Origin: Siphonodentalium dalli
Taxonomy: Eukaryota > Mollusca > Scaphopoda > Gadilida > Siphonodentaliidae
DNA: 64,000 nucleotides
Assembly: GCA_032622095.1 (NCBI GenBank)
Contig: CP136063.1
Span: forward strand, 61,145,897 to 61,209,896
Direction of reading: 5' to 3'
Shown here: one piece after another, positions 24,150 to 37,317 of the stretch
How positions within the stretch are numbered: the stretch's first letter is position 1
Layout of the letters: each line of letters starts with the position of its first letter
Notes under the pieces: generated by a model
The model's input: the letters and a program-made list of their open reading frames with translations, nothing else
The model's database searches: none
Told to the model about the DNA's origin: nothing
Translations under genes and position numbers: made by a program

Positions 24150-27100
24150 TCACGATTCTAGTAGTAAATATTTACAATTTAGCCCAGTTCAGACGTTGTT
24201 TTCAATGGAGTGGTACGGTAGATTTGCTTGAGATTTTCGATGATGTTAGTAGAATGTTACATTCCTCCAGTTGGTGTAGCACCTGAACACTAACTTATCA
24301 GTTTCACGCATCCGAACAAGTACATAATATGTCTTTAAACACACTGGACATGTAATGTCATTGCGCTCCTGTTGCGCAAATTCTAATATAAAAAGTGTTT
24401 TCTATTTCAGACAAAGCTCAAACATACCGGTAACATCTGACCAGACAAAACTTAGAAACCGCTAAACTAATTACCAGTCAAACAAGATAACCCTTCAAAA
24501 AATAAGATAACACGGCCAACCACAGCAACATACACCATGGATAAATACACTGTCAAAAGCACAGCGTTTTTATGTTTACCCATACCATGTATGGTAAACA
24601 TAGTGTCGTTGTCCGGATTGACCACTCGTTGTTCGTCCGTCCGTCTGTCTGGTTGTCCGTCCGTCTGTCGGTCCGTAGACACTTCACGTGTAATGTGATA
24701 ACTCAAACATTTTCTATCCAATCAGAACCAAATTATGTATATGGGTATATCAGCCCAAAATACAGATCGAGTTCGAATTTGGGTTTTATCCGAGTTTTTG
24801 TTACAGAGTTATGGCCCTTTTTCGACTTAGAATTCACACATTCTGCCATAACTCAAACATTTTTTTATCTGATTGGAACCAAATTTGGTATGTGAGTTTC
24901 ACAGCCCAAAATACAGATCTATTTCGAATATGGGTTTGATCCGATTTATTTTAAAGGAGTTATGACCCTTTTTTGAAGAAAAGCAAATCGATTTTTTATT
25001 AAATTTATTTTTAACTTTTATAATAATAATAATAAAAAAAATGTCATTGACATTGTCATTTGTTTTCATTTATATATTGATGATTATGATACAAGTTGAT
25101 AAAAAGATTTCCAATGTGTCCCTTTAATTTTTTTAAATAATTAAAAAAAAATAAAAAAATTTAAGTTAAACAAAATTGAAAAACTAACACCATTATAACT
25201 CTGCCAAGGGTACCCCGAATCACCACACCAAATTTGATTAAATCGGTCCAAAATATTGTGTTATGTACTGGTAAATCTGTTTGGAGCAAGATTAAATCCA
25301 ATTCACCAATTGCATTTGGACTACTTAGCTATTGATAAAGCTATATTATTTTCTGATGTCTCTTACATGTATGTCAATGTGCAAATAATCTGATAAAGAA
25401 GGCTATGGTATCTAATTTAAAATAAAGATTCAACAATAAACATCACATGATATTAGCAGTAGAATTGGACATCTGTGCTGCAGAGTTATATCTTCAGATG
25501 GTCTGATATCATTATAATTGTTATTGGTTTAATAGAGAGGTCAGTGTTCAACATAAACAATTCCTGTGATTTTTTGACAGCTCTGCTATATAATTGATAT
25601 TAATGGGTCAGTGGTGAGGTTGCTTATCTGTATACTGGGACACATTATTGTAAACTTAAATTGGACTCTCTTAACCCAAGTATTCCATGTCCAGGTCACA
25701 CCTACACATTTAACCCACGGGCTTGCTGGCTGTGGCGGTTTAGCATTACAGATCCTGTACCAGGGCATTCTCTTATATAAATGCCAGTGACCCATAAATT
25801 CCAATAATTTGTGTTATGTACATTTGTCTATAATAGTACATAACAGTATACTATATAATTCAACACCAAAACTCATTTATCCGATCATATTAATTTTTTA
25901 TCGCCAAGGGATGGGTTAACATCTGCCGATCGTGATCGGCCTCTCGTTTTTTAACGGTTATATCTGGCATATACCCATAGTTATATATAAACAGGCTACG
26001 GGCATCTGACCACAGGTCATTTGCATAAAAAAAATTATATAATTCTTTCATTCTTTCATTCCCTCAAGGTACATGTATCTTCAAAGGATTAAGTTGAAGT
26101 TTTGGGGCTGAGTAAGATTCTAAGAGAGAAGGTGGAATATTTACTTGAGAGCATAAAAGATGACAAAAAAATGACAATCATGGCCCAAATTGCGAAAAGT
26201 TATTTTGACACCACATGTGCTGTAAGTATAGCTAGGCCTAAAACAAAATTTTGTTGTTTCCGGTAACATATGGTAGAAAAGTAGGGCAGGTGGAATTCAA
26301 TTGTTTCATTGTTTTTTGGAAACGACCACAATAAGATCATATGTGGATTGTGGAATATATTCATTCTGAAAAATATGCCCATGGAAGCACAAAGTATATA
26401 ACGGGACACAATTGGGCTGAATGGGCATATCGCACATGTATTGGGAGGAATAAATGAAACCTATTATTTTTCATCAAAAGTGATTGCGACATCAACCTCA
26501 GATTGAACCAGGCCTGTCAGTATGGCACCACTGTAATTAAAACACTTCTGTCAGAGTAAATAATATAGATGATGACTGATCGGCACATGTATTAAGTACT
26601 TCGATCTGAGATATTTTGCACCAACATTATAAGGATCTCCGGGGCATTATCTCTAGTTGGGAGCGAATGATAGCTTCCGAAATTTGTTAAAGAATATGGT
26701 CGCCAGTGGCCATCTTGGATTTTACTCTTTTCATGAATAAATTCATTGGCACACCCAACAAGCCACATCCCCCATCACTCATTAACTACAACACACATAA
26801 TTATTCTCCTCATAGTCATACTTGAAACCATTTTAATTCAGCCCTTTCTATACTAAATATTCACTAGCTACTAGTAGTAGTTTCCTCATATTATGTTTCA
26901 GCAAAATTTCAACAATTTGGAGTTTTGAAAATTACATACAAGTAGATGAGTTGGGTGCCAAATGGTACATGCTTACCTCCCCAGTCAACAATCAAATTAT
27001 ATGGCATGAATTTGTGTCAAGATGGCAAACACATCAGGTTTGAGAATTTTCAATTTATAGTGAGAAATAGTAGGAAGTGAAAATGAAAAAAATAGAGTAG

Positions 27101-27949
27101 TTTCTAAGGTGTTGAATTGAAGGGGGAATTTGAAGAGTGCGAAATGTATTAATGTTTGACCTTTGTTATTTCCAGGAGAAAGGACACATGTGCTATATCC
27201 CTAGTTGTTCCAAAATTGAAGCTGCATGCATTTTAAAGAATGTGATCAAAGGATTGTAGACTTGTTTTTGAGTTTTCATACAGTAAGTATACATTTATAC
27301 TTTACCATTGGGACAGGCACACCGCCGGTAGCTTTACCTCTTTTTATACTAAATACTCATTGATGAATAGTTCCCTTAGAAAATATACAGATAATAAGGT
27401 CAATCAACAACATCTGGTTTGTTGGAACTTATTATCTGAACATTTCCTTTGATAGTATCTGTTATTATGTGCTTATTTTTCATTAACACCCCTCCAGATT
27501 AATAACAAGGAATTCCAATGTATACTTTCATAACTGATTAGGGAAAAGACATTAGTATAGAAAGGGTTAATGCTCTGCAAATAATACTGACTTTCATGTC
27601 AAATCCCAAAATCAACAACAAATTCTTGGTCTACTAGCAATGGAGCAAATATATGCCTGAGAGCTTTCCGATGAATGGCAACAAGCCATATTTCCGACTA
27701 AATCCTGAAACGTTACCCATAATTCTGCTGTGTTTAAGGAGTCGATTAATTAGAGCATTACTGTGCCACCGCAGCTCCCGTCGTGAAAGGGTTAAGTTCC
27801 CTTATATCCAGAGTGTGTGTGGTCACATTGTACTGTCAGAATAGCTATTGAATTTATGTCGACAACAGATATCTGTGTAGCTATCACTTTGTCCGAATAA
27901 TGATGTTCAACAATATAATTAGGTAACTACAAAACATAATTTTGGGCAT
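24150..27949 (+). repeat. Array unit 4 (B-type)
   Basis: 3800 bp. It pairs with unit 2 over most of its length. In the first third it shares GGTTGTCCG and GTCATTGCG with units 3 and 5 rather than with unit 2, a mosaic that suggests conversion between units. Confidence 0.9.
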
Positions 27950-30900
27950 TCACGATTCTAGTAGTAAATATTTACAATTTAGCCCAGTTCAGACGTTTGT
28001 TTTCAATGGAGTGGTACGGTAGATTTGCTTGAGATTTTCGATGATGTTAGTAGAATGTTACATTCCTCCAGTTGGTGTAGCACATGAACACTAACTTATC
28101 AGTTTCACGCATCCGAACAAGTACATAATATGTCTTTAAACACACTGGACATGTAATGTCATTGCGCTCCTGTTGCGCAAATTCTAATATAAAAAGTGTT
28201 TTCTATTTCAGACAAAGCTCAAACATACCGGTAACATCTGACCAGACAAAACTTAGAAACCGCTAAACTAATTACCAGTCAAACAAGATAACCCTTCAAA
28301 AAATAAGATAACACGGCCAACCACAGCAACATACACCATGGATAAATACACTGTCAAAAGCACAGCGTTTTTATGTTTACCCATACCATGTATGGTAAAC
28401 ATAGTGTCGTTGTCCGGATTGACCACTCGTTGTTCGTCCGTCCGTCTGTCTGGTTGTCCGTCCGTCTGTCGGTCCGTAGACACTTCACGTGTAATGTGAT
28501 AACTCAAACATTTTCTATCCAATCAGAACCAAATTATTGTATATGGGTATATCAGCCCAAAATACAGATCGAGTTCGAATTTGGGTTTGATCCGAGTTTT
28601 TGTTACAGAGTATGGCCCTTTTTCGACTTAGAATTCACACATTCTGCCATAACTCAAACATTTTTTTATCTGATTGGAACCAAATTTGGTATGTGAGTTT
28701 CACAGCCCAAAATACAGATCTAGTTCGAATATGGGTTTGATCCGATTATTTGAAAGGAGTTATGACCCTTTTTTGAAGAAAAGCAAATCGATTTTTTATT
28801 AAATTTATTTTTAACTTTTTATAATATAATAAAAAAAATGTCATTGACATTGTCATTTGTTTTCATTTAGATATTGATGATTATGATTCAAGTTGATTAA
28901 AAAGATTTCCAATGTGTCCCTTTAATTTTTTTAAATAATTAAAAAAAAAATAAAAAATTTAAGTTAAACAAAATTGAAAAACTAACACCATTATAACTCT
29001 GCCAAGGGTACCCCGAATCACCACACCAAATTTGATTAAATCGGTCCAAAATATTGTGTTATGTACTGGTAAATCTGTTTGGAGCAAGATTAAATCCAAT
29101 TTCCACCAATTGCATTTGGACTACTTAGCTATTGATAAAGTTATATTATTTTCTGATGTCTCTTACATGTATGTCAATGTGCAAATAATCTGATAAAGAA
29201 GGCTATGGTATCTAATTAAAATAAAGATTCAACAATAAACATCACATGATATTAGCAGTAGAATTGGACATCTGTGCTGCAGAGTTATATCTTCAGATGG
29301 TCTGATATCATTATAATTGTTATTGGTTTAATAGAGAGGTCAGTGTTCAACATAAACAATTCCTGTGATTTTTTGACAGCTCTGCTATATAATTGATATT
29401 AATGGGTCAGTGGTGAGGTTGCTTATCTGTATACTGGGACACATTATTGTAAACTTAAATTGGACTCTCTTAACCCAAGTATTCCATGTCCAGGTCACAC
29501 CTACACAATTAACCCACGGGCTTGCTGGCTGTGGCGGTTAGCATTACAGATCCTGTACCAGGGCATTCTCTTATATAAATGCCAGTGACCCATAAAATTC
29601 CAATAATTTGTGTTATGTACATTTGTCTATAATAGTACATAACAGTATACTCTATAATTCAACACCAAAACTCATTTATCCGATCATATTAATTTGTTTA
29701 TCGCCAAGGGATGGGTTAACATCTGCCGATCGTGATCGGCCTCTCGTTTTTTAACGGTTATATCTGGCATATTACCCATAGTTATATATAAACAGGCTAC
29801 GGGCATCTGACCACAGGTCATTTGCCATAAATTTTTTATATAATTCTTTCATTCTTTCATTCCTTCAAGGTACATGTATCTTCAAAGGATTAAGTTGAAG
29901 TTTTGGGGCTGAGTAAGATTCTAAGAGAGAAGGTGGAATATTTACTTGAGAGCATAAAAGATGACAAGAAAATGACAATCATGGCCCAAATTGCGAAAAG
30001 TTATTTTGACACCACATGTGCTGTAAGTATAGCTAGGCCTAAAACAATTTTTTTTTGTTTCCGGTAACATATGGTAGAAAAGTAGGGCAGGTGGAATTCA
30101 ATTGTTTCATTGTTTTTTGGAAACGACCACAATAAGATCATATGTGGATTGTGGAATATATTCATTCTGAAAAATATGCCCATGGAAGCACAAAGTATAT
30201 AACGGGACACAATTGGGCTGAATGGGCATATCGCACATGTATTGGGAGGAATAAATGAAACCTATTATTTTCAATCAAAAGTGATTGCGACATCAACCTC
30301 AGATTGAACCAGGCCTGTCAGTATGGCACCACTGTAATTAAAACACTGACTGTCAGAGTAAATAATATAGATGATGACTGATCGGCACATGTATTAAGTA
30401 CTTCGATCTGAGATATTTTGCACCAACATTATAAGGATCTCCCGGGCATTATCTCTAGTTGGGAGCGAATGATAGCTTCCGAAATTTGTTAAAGAATATG
30501 GTCGCCAGTGGCCATCTTGGATTTTACTCTTTTCATGACTAAATTCATTGGCACACCCAACAAGCCACATCCCTCAACACTCATTAACTACAACACACAT
30601 AATTATTCTCCTCATAGTCATACTTGAAACCATTTTAATTCAGCCCTTTCTATACTAAATATTCACTAGCTACTAGTAGTAGTTTCCTCATATTATGTTT
30701 CAGCAAAATTTCAACAATTTGGAGTTTTGAAAATTACATACAAGTAGATGAGTTGGGTGCCAAATGGTACATGCTTACCTCCCCAGTCAACAATCAAATT
30801 ATATGGCATGAATTTGTGTCAAGATGGCAAACACATCAGGTTTGAGTATTTTCAATTTATAGTGAGAAATAGTAGGAAGTGAAAATGAAAAAATAGAGTA

Positions 30901-31741
30901 GTTTCTAAGGTGTTGAATTGAAGGGGGAATTTTTAGAGTGCGAAATGTATTAATGTTTGACCTTTGTTATTTCCAGGAGAAAGGACACATGTGCTATATC
31001 CCTAGTTGTTCCAAAATTGAAGCTGCATGCATTTTAAAGAATGTGATCAAAGGATTGTAGACTTGTTTTTGAGTTTTCATACAGTAAGTATACATTTATA
31101 CTTTACCATTGGGACAGGCACACCACCGGTAGCTTTACCTCTTTTTATACTAAATACTCATTGATGAATAGTTCCCTTAGAAAATATACAGATAATAAGG
31201 TCAATCAACAACATCTGGTTTGTTGGAACTTATTATCTGAACATTTCCTTTGATAGTATCTGTTATTATGTGCTTATTTTTCATTAACACCCCTCCAGAT
31301 TAATAACAAGGAATTCCAATGTATACTTTCATAACTGATTAGGGAAAAGACATTAGTATAGAAAGGGTTAATGCTCTGCAAATAATACTGACTTTCATGT
31401 CAAATCCCAAAATCAACAACAAATTCTTGGTCTACTAGCAATGGAGCAAATATATGCCTGAGAGCTTTCCGATGAATGGCAACAAGCCATATTTCCGACT
31501 AAATCCTGAAACGTTACCCATAATTCTGCTGTGTTTAAGGAGTCGATTAATTAGAGCATTACTGTGCCACCGCAGCTCCCGTCGTGAAAGGGTTAAGTTC
31601 CCTTATATCCAGAGTGTGTGTGGTCACATTGTACTGTCAGAATAGCTATTGAATTTATGTCGACAACAGATATCTGTGTAGCTATCACTTTGTCCGAATA
31701 ATGATGTTCAACAATATAATTAGTAACTACAAAACATAATT
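27950..31741 (+). repeat. Array unit 5 (C-type, indel-rich first half)
   Basis: About 3792 bp. It pairs with unit 3. Between roughly 27920 and 29830 it has about a dozen single-base insertions or losses found in no other unit (for example near 27922, 27997, 28535, 28609, 29540, 29595, 29695, 29772 and 29825). The second half is clean. Unit sequence ends at AAAACATAATT and unrelated DNA follows. Confidence 0.88.
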
Positions 31742-33670
31742 ATTGATGTATTAGTCTACCCATATTATAAGTTACAGATGCTTAGTGGTCGGTTATGTTG
31801 TCATGTTTTTGATTCAATGTTTATTATTTTATGCCCTGGAAACTATATACAACTTATTCTCGAAGAATATATCATCATTAAAATTGAAAATTGAAAAACA
31901 TTTTTGGATATATAGGCTATGATCCAGGTTTCATGTTTGGGCACCATTTAGGTACTGTCCCGATGGCCGCAGTCCTATGGCCAGAAATTTTGACGGCTTG
32001 TGGTTGGGGGAAGGGGGGGGGGGGGGTGAATCTGAGTATGTTCAAAAGCCTTAAAAATATATTGTGCTATTATGTTGATAGATTGTCATATTTTAGATAG
32101 CAAATTCTTAACCCTATACCCAATGCACATATGACCAAAGTTATTCCCTCCAGCCAACATTTAGCCATAATTTCTTGCAACGTCATTTTAACACACAAAG
32201 AAATAACACCATTTGATTTGCAATGTCATTGATGTGCATTGTAAGTCATTGCGTAATTATGATAAGTGGTGAGGGGTACTCTCAATTAACAAGACACAAA
32301 CAATTCTGTCACATATTTACTAAAGTATCTTTTATTATTCTGTTCAGTATGTCATAATATGATACTCATTTTCCCAAAATTTGGTTTATTATCAATGGCT
32401 TTCAATGTATCAATTAACAATGATACTTACAAAAAATAAAAAAAAATAATTCACAGTTAAGTTGGTAATATTAAGGAGTATATATATATAGACTCAAATT
32501 TCCGATAAATAATGTCTCTAAATTTCATTTTTATTTGATTAATTTATTTAATTTAATTCACGCTGATGTAAATTGGTTCACACTGGCAGGTCAGAACATA
32601 AAATAATTGCTAATGGCAACGTTTAATGAGTTATTTACTATGTTTTATGTCAAAAATTCTTGATCATTTTACATACTAGTACCGGTATGTGTGGGGCACA
32701 TTACTTCTATTATATTAGTATGTGAATGCTCAAACAATTGTGCTTTATAAACCAAACAGATATCAATATAATTATTGATTCATAATTATTCAATTGTTAA
32801 AATCTACCTCGACTTTGGGCATATTTATCCACTATTTGCAAATATCTCCTCATGGCTAAGAGATATCTTCTCATGATTAAGACACGACAAGATGCAATTT
32901 AAAAAAAAAATGATCAGTAAATTAATCGATTCATATCCCACGTCAGTGACTTGTAATAACCCATACTGCCCAGAATGCACACGTTAACGATGGCACTATA
33001 ACTCTTAAATTCTGAATGCAAGCACAGTTCGTTTTAGATTTGTTGATCCCGATTTGTTACTTAGTATACCGGTATGCGTGACACTTCAAACCTGTATGCA
33101 CCGTGCAGTGACTCCACCCCCTTCCATCACATTCAACAATATACTGTTTTAGCGTTCTATTTGGATCTCATCTAACTGGCCTGGCGGGTTTCTTCGAAAA
33201 TGAGGGTAACCTTGGTTTACATAAATGTCTATTTAAGAAACCCACTGGACCACATGCCACACTCCCTCAGGTCCGTCAAATTAAGAAGAACATACATATA
33301 TGTCTGCTATATCACATTTAATCATTTAACCGGAGTTGACACAATACATATTATGATGGGGTCAGCAGGAAGACAGCCACGGACGAGCGAGGTTATGCCA
33401 ACACCAGGCTGAGTGCACCCCATTTGGGAGTCAGCATGATGTGGATCGTCATATATCGATATCTTGCTGACCCTCAACTGGGCAACATTAGTCGAGGTAT
33501 TTCTGCAGTTGGATAAAAAATATCGAAATAAAAATAAAAATTCCTATACCTACCTACTAGTACCTACCCTAATTTTTTCGCTCCGTTACCGGAAACATAC
33601 AATCTTTTTGGCCTTAACACTTTTATTAATCTATATCATCTCTTTTGGCCCGTTATTTGCAGGTACAGTG
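31742..33670. other. Unrecognised DNA downstream of the array
   Basis: AT-rich with no recognised coding or structural element. There is a poly-G tract at about 32011-32026 and a TATATATATA run at about 32479-32490. Short frames (for example 33200-33412 and 33464-33739) show no family signature. Confidence 0.4.
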
Positions 33671-34205
33671 CAGGAACATGTTTGGAACTACAGAGAAGAA
33701 TTCAATATGATTCCGATCTCTGAGCTTCAGGTAGTGTAGTTCGATGTTCGTACTAAGAATTAAAAGTTCAGCATCATACCCACAGGTTGCATCTATGTAC
33801 CTGTGTATGTACAGCAGGAAATTCTCTAACGTGGTGACCAGGATGAAATTCATACAATGTTCCGCTTCCAGTAAGAAACCGCATCTTTTTTTGATTGGAG
33901 AGTCGCGCAGCATATCCCATGTTTACGCCTGGAGCCATCAAAATAACGGAAACATGTTTGGAACTACATATGATCCTAAGCTTGAGTTTGATGTTCATAC
34001 TAAGAATAAAATCGTACCTACAGGTTGCATCTACTAGTATGTACATGTGTATATACTGAAGGAAATTCTCTAATGTGCTGACCAGGATGAAAATCATACA
34101 ATGTTCTGCTTCCATTTAGAAACCGCATCTTTGATTGGTCAGACAGTCGCGCAACATATCCCATGTTTACGTCTGGAGCCATTAGTATAATGGAAACCAA
34201 GACCG
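33671..34205 (+). repeat. Two-copy tandem duplication, period about 275 bp
   Basis: Copy 1 starts GGAACATGTTTGGAACTAC near 33672 and copy 2 starts GGAAACATGTTTGGAACTAC near 33947. Matching landmarks follow in both: CACAGGTTGCATCTA/TACAGGTTGCATCTA, GGAAATTCTCTAA, GACCAGGATGAAA, CATACAATGTTC.GCTTCCA, AGAAACCGCATCTTT and CATATCCCATGTTTACG. The overlapping short frames on both strands (86-113 aa) are similar to each other only because of this duplication. No protein family is recognised. Confidence 0.8.
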
Positions 34206-36235
34206 CTTCATCATCTCTCGATGGCCTTTTCATGATGTCATATGTTGGAGAGAAGTTTAGGAGATTTTGACATTTTCTGCTGATCATTATGCGGAATAAG
34301 TGCCAAATTAATGTGAATGACCAGTACTGTTGGCAGAACAAATACATGTACGCCATTGTGGTGGATTAATGGTAACATGTCATGACATTGACCATTTTTA
34401 GCCTATGTTCAACCTTGTCGCTTTGTGAATCGGTTGAACATAAACCCGAAGTTGTCAATGTCACACCATGTTACCATCAATACACCACAACTAAACTTAT
34501 ATTAATACAGGAAAGTATTCCTGAAAATAACATTTTGGCTATAAAATTGGGAAACAATCTTAGACGTTATTATTCAAAATAACATGTAATCACATATTGA
34601 ATGCATACAATGTGTTCATTTTATCTCAGATTTAGAAACCTGAACACTACGTTGAAAATGTTTGGATCTTTAATCTACAGTTAAAGGTGACATATGCAAC
34701 CGGTATCATCATTTGGCTAAATAATGAATTTAATTGGTTGCCACTTCGGTCAGATGCGATATTTTAGAAACGCTCCTATCTAGTGATGTTTGGCGTAACA
34801 TTTCAATGTTTTGAGATATGTTTCGCATTTTGAGTGAAAACTTCATGACCTACATGTATCTCCCCATATTTTGTCACATCACCGATTGAGGTTAAAGCCT
34901 TCGCTGTTGATTTCTACCAACACCTAGCATATTTCTGCAAAATGAAAAGTCAAGTGATACATGTATTCATTCTTTTACAAAGTATATCTTATAATTTTAA
35001 TTGAATACAGAGCCAATGATACGATTTGACCAGAAAAGGAAGAGTTTACGGACTGTCTCAAAATTGTTTTCAAAATCTGATATGATCAAATAGACAATTT
35101 TGGGGCTATCCCCTATGGGGCTATGGGCCTATTGTGCGACACGGATATTTCGCATGTGAAATAGTATTCCTTGAACTCATAAAATATGGGATGGATTCTC
35201 ATCTAACTGAAAAGTGTGGTAGTTACACAAACACAACCTACACTTTTCCACTTTCTGTGATCAGATGTGGGGGCCCAGATCACTCTAAAACTGTTGCATG
35301 TCACCTTGAAGAGTTTTTTTCTATTATATCATATATTAATTTCAGTATCATCGAGATGTGTGAAGCATGTGTATTACATAAATACACCAGTTCTAACTAA
35401 ATTACTCTCTTGAACAAGCTATGCATTAAAGATTCTGGTATTTCCAATATCCCCAATAATCTTTACATCAATGTCAGTCAATCACAACATTTAACAGTAA
35501 AGTGATGAAGCCAATCATTTTATTGACAATTTTCATCGGCTCCAGAGTTTCTCGACACATAGCTAAAATAGCATAATAAGTTTCCTGTCATATCTGGTCA
35601 CAATGCTTATTTCACAGTGTTCACAAACTGGTGATTACAACTAATTTAACACTAATGTGTGTCCATTTGAAGAGTCCAGAAATTATCAATAATAGCCATC
35701 AAGGAGAATAGAATTAAGTATTTCCAAGAATTTCAACAGTTAGCACCCGTTTTTCTTATTCGCCAAAATTCAAGTAACCGGAGATAACATTCTGTCAATC
35801 GTAAAACTGCGCTTTGATGTTATACAACAGGAATTTCAGCGTTAAACTATTTATAGTGGCGGTTATGTGACTTATAGTTACATGTGTATATTCATTAGGA
35901 CTGTTATGTGTAGCTTATTCCAGCCTGAGAGCCTAATTTTAATGAGAACTGATTATACACATGTGTATCCAGGTGATATACACATGTAAAACTTTATTTT
36001 TCTTTTGTATTGACAAGACACAACAGGTGTATCCTCATGTCATGGCTGATTTGTCATCTGTATCAGTTGATAGCACTTGCATGTCATGAACATCTGATTA
36101 GAATCAGGGACATTTTCATTGACTTTATAAGCTCTTTGTAACTATACCAGAAATAAACAATTCTGATTGCAAAACATTATGGGCGCAGTGCATGTTCAGC
36201 TGAAGTTAGATTGAGATAAGAATAATATTATTCAT
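34206..36235. other. Unrecognised DNA
   Basis: No supported gene. A plus-strand 88-aa frame at 35134-35400 has several Cys and His residues but no spacing I can assign to a family. Confidence 0.35.
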
Positions 36236-36358
36236 CATGACCTGAGGTGTGGGGATGGAAAGATCTCACCCCGTGGGGCAAGATATTTCGGCCGATTGTC
36301 CGGACCCAATAGCTGGTCCCGAAGATGAGATTTTTCTATGCCCACATCCCAGGTCATG
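36236..36358. repeat. Imperfect inverted repeat (hairpin), about 33-bp arms
   Basis: TCATGACCTGAGGTGTGGGG at the left is mirrored by CCCACATCCCAGGTCATG at the right, extending inward through GATCTCA/TGAGATTT. A GGACC..GGTCC pair lies in the loop. This looks like a small MITE; no target duplication is evident. Confidence 0.5.
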
Positions 36359-36644
36359 GATTATTTTTCTCCCAAACCCAAGGGCCACATACTAAATGTT
36401 TTGTCTTATACCCAATTTTGGCACATTTCAGTAGTTTCATAACGGTACATCAGGGGAGAAATCTGATGTCAAATTTATGATTTTATTTGATGATTTTAGT
36501 ATATACTGGAAAAGCAAAGCACGATACCCACACAAGCTTGGTTAATTGGTTTGAGTGAAATATACATGGCTAGTGAAAACGACATGGCTATGTCATCATT
36601 GTTCCTACCATGAATTACAACACATCTAGTTATATATTTAGACT

Positions 36645-36870
36645 GCCAGTCATTGTTAAATTTTCGGAATGACGTGTGGTACCATGCCATTGACCAATAT
36701 GGTACTACGTGTGTCCTCTACCTGGACCAATTACCTCGTTTGCAGCTGTTGTCCACAATTCTGGGATCTCCAAGAAATCTCGCTCTACTATCAGATGTCA
36801 GATCACTGACAACAATTGAGTCGCTTGCTGGTGAGGTCAGCCCCATTTATGTGGAAACAGTTTTCTTTTG
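36645..36870 (+). pseudogene. LINE C-terminal fragment
   Basis: The plus frame reads LLNFRNDVWYHAIDQYG, then VLYLDQLPRLQLLSTILGSP and RNLALL. This matches the block order in the remnant at 3029-3544 (RNVIWYDIINTFG, FLDSLPKCSQLAVFLG). It is a short, orphaned piece of the tail domain of a CR1/RTE-type reverse-transcriptase protein, with no endonuclease or polymerase core attached. The function is inferred from resemblance to the other copy in this window and to the family in general. Confidence 0.5.
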
Positions 36871-36872
36871 AT

Positions 36873-37117
36873 AATGGTGATTGGTGATTTCAATTGCCCT
36901 TATACATTTACTTGTTGGCGAATCTGTACCCTGCGTAATTGATCCCCAGAGAATAGCGACACGAGGGGAGAGAGGTACGACTGTTGTCACTCCCGGGCAG
37001 CGCATCGGTGAGTTGGTTGAATGGTTAAATATAGAATATCCATACAGTTTGATGAGATACAAGGTTTGTTTTCGCGAGTATGATTCAGCAAATGCCAAAT
37101 GGGGAACCAAGCTTTAG
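36873..37117 (+). pseudogene. Probable LINE endonuclease fragment with GDFN motif
   Basis: One plus frame starts MVIGDFNCPY, the GDFN motif of APE-type endonucleases. The overlapping frame continues RIATRGERGTTVVTPGQRIG then ELVEWLN, which fits the loop that follows GDFN in LINE endonucleases (a T/V-rich stretch, then G..L..L). A frameshift is needed to join them. It lies just past an unrelated LINE tail, so the two pieces look like separate insertions or a rearranged copy. Confidence 0.35.
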
Positions 37118-37277
37118 CAAGGTCCCCATTTGGGGAATTATATATACGAGTGAAAATAAGCCTTGTATCTCGTTAAACTATATGGGTATTATTTTTATCC
37201 ATTGCCAAATTTTAAATATCATAATGAAATTATATAATTTGATGCCCACAGCATCAATCACATCAACAACATACTTT

Positions 37278-37304
37278 GTATAATTTCGCTTCGCGAAATT
37301 ATAC
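37278..37304. repeat. Perfect 12-bp stem-loop beside the zinc-finger array
   Basis: GTATAATTTCGC, a 3-base TTC loop, then GCGAAATTATAC. A third arm, GCGAAATTATACAGTA, follows at 37312. It sits immediately 3' of zinc-finger array A (minus strand). It could be an element end or a transcript hairpin. Confidence 0.6.
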
Positions 37305-37317
37305 AGTAAAAGCGAAA

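Larger units (their letters stand above)
12744..31741 (+). repeat. Five-unit head-to-tail array, about 3.8 kb per unit (19 kb)
   Basis: Unit starts, marked by TCACGATTCTAG, fall at 12744, 16551, 20347, 24150 and 27950 (spacings 3807, 3796, 3803 and 3800). The last unit ends at about 31741, ten bases short of a full period. Units are nearly identical, so short frames recur in each; their conservation reflects recent duplication, not coding. Each unit contains a polypyrimidine stretch ending in CAG, a TCCGTCCGTCTGTC-rich block, two diverged direct repeats of about 153 bp (ACTCAAACATTTT ... GAGTTATG), an AT-rich run, a GCCGATCGTGATCGGC hairpin and one arm of the palindromic MITE. Variant sharing shows a dimeric higher order: units 2 and 4 match, and units 3 and 5 match. 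Confidence 0.93.

Noticed and set aside
13061-31645. Repeated frames of 63-107 aa in each 3.8-kb unit as genes
   Set aside because: They are identical because the units are recent copies. They overlap on opposite strands, contain low-complexity TCCGTCCGTC translation and show no domain. One is altered or lost through indels in unit 5.
12744-31741. The array as a Helitron concatemer
   Set aside because: Units begin with TC, but unit ends (GGGCAT before the next TC) lack the CTRR plus hairpin expected of Helitrons, and no Rep/helicase frame is present.
35134-35400. 88-aa Cys-containing frame as a small secreted protein
   Set aside because: No signal peptide and no recognised cysteine framework.
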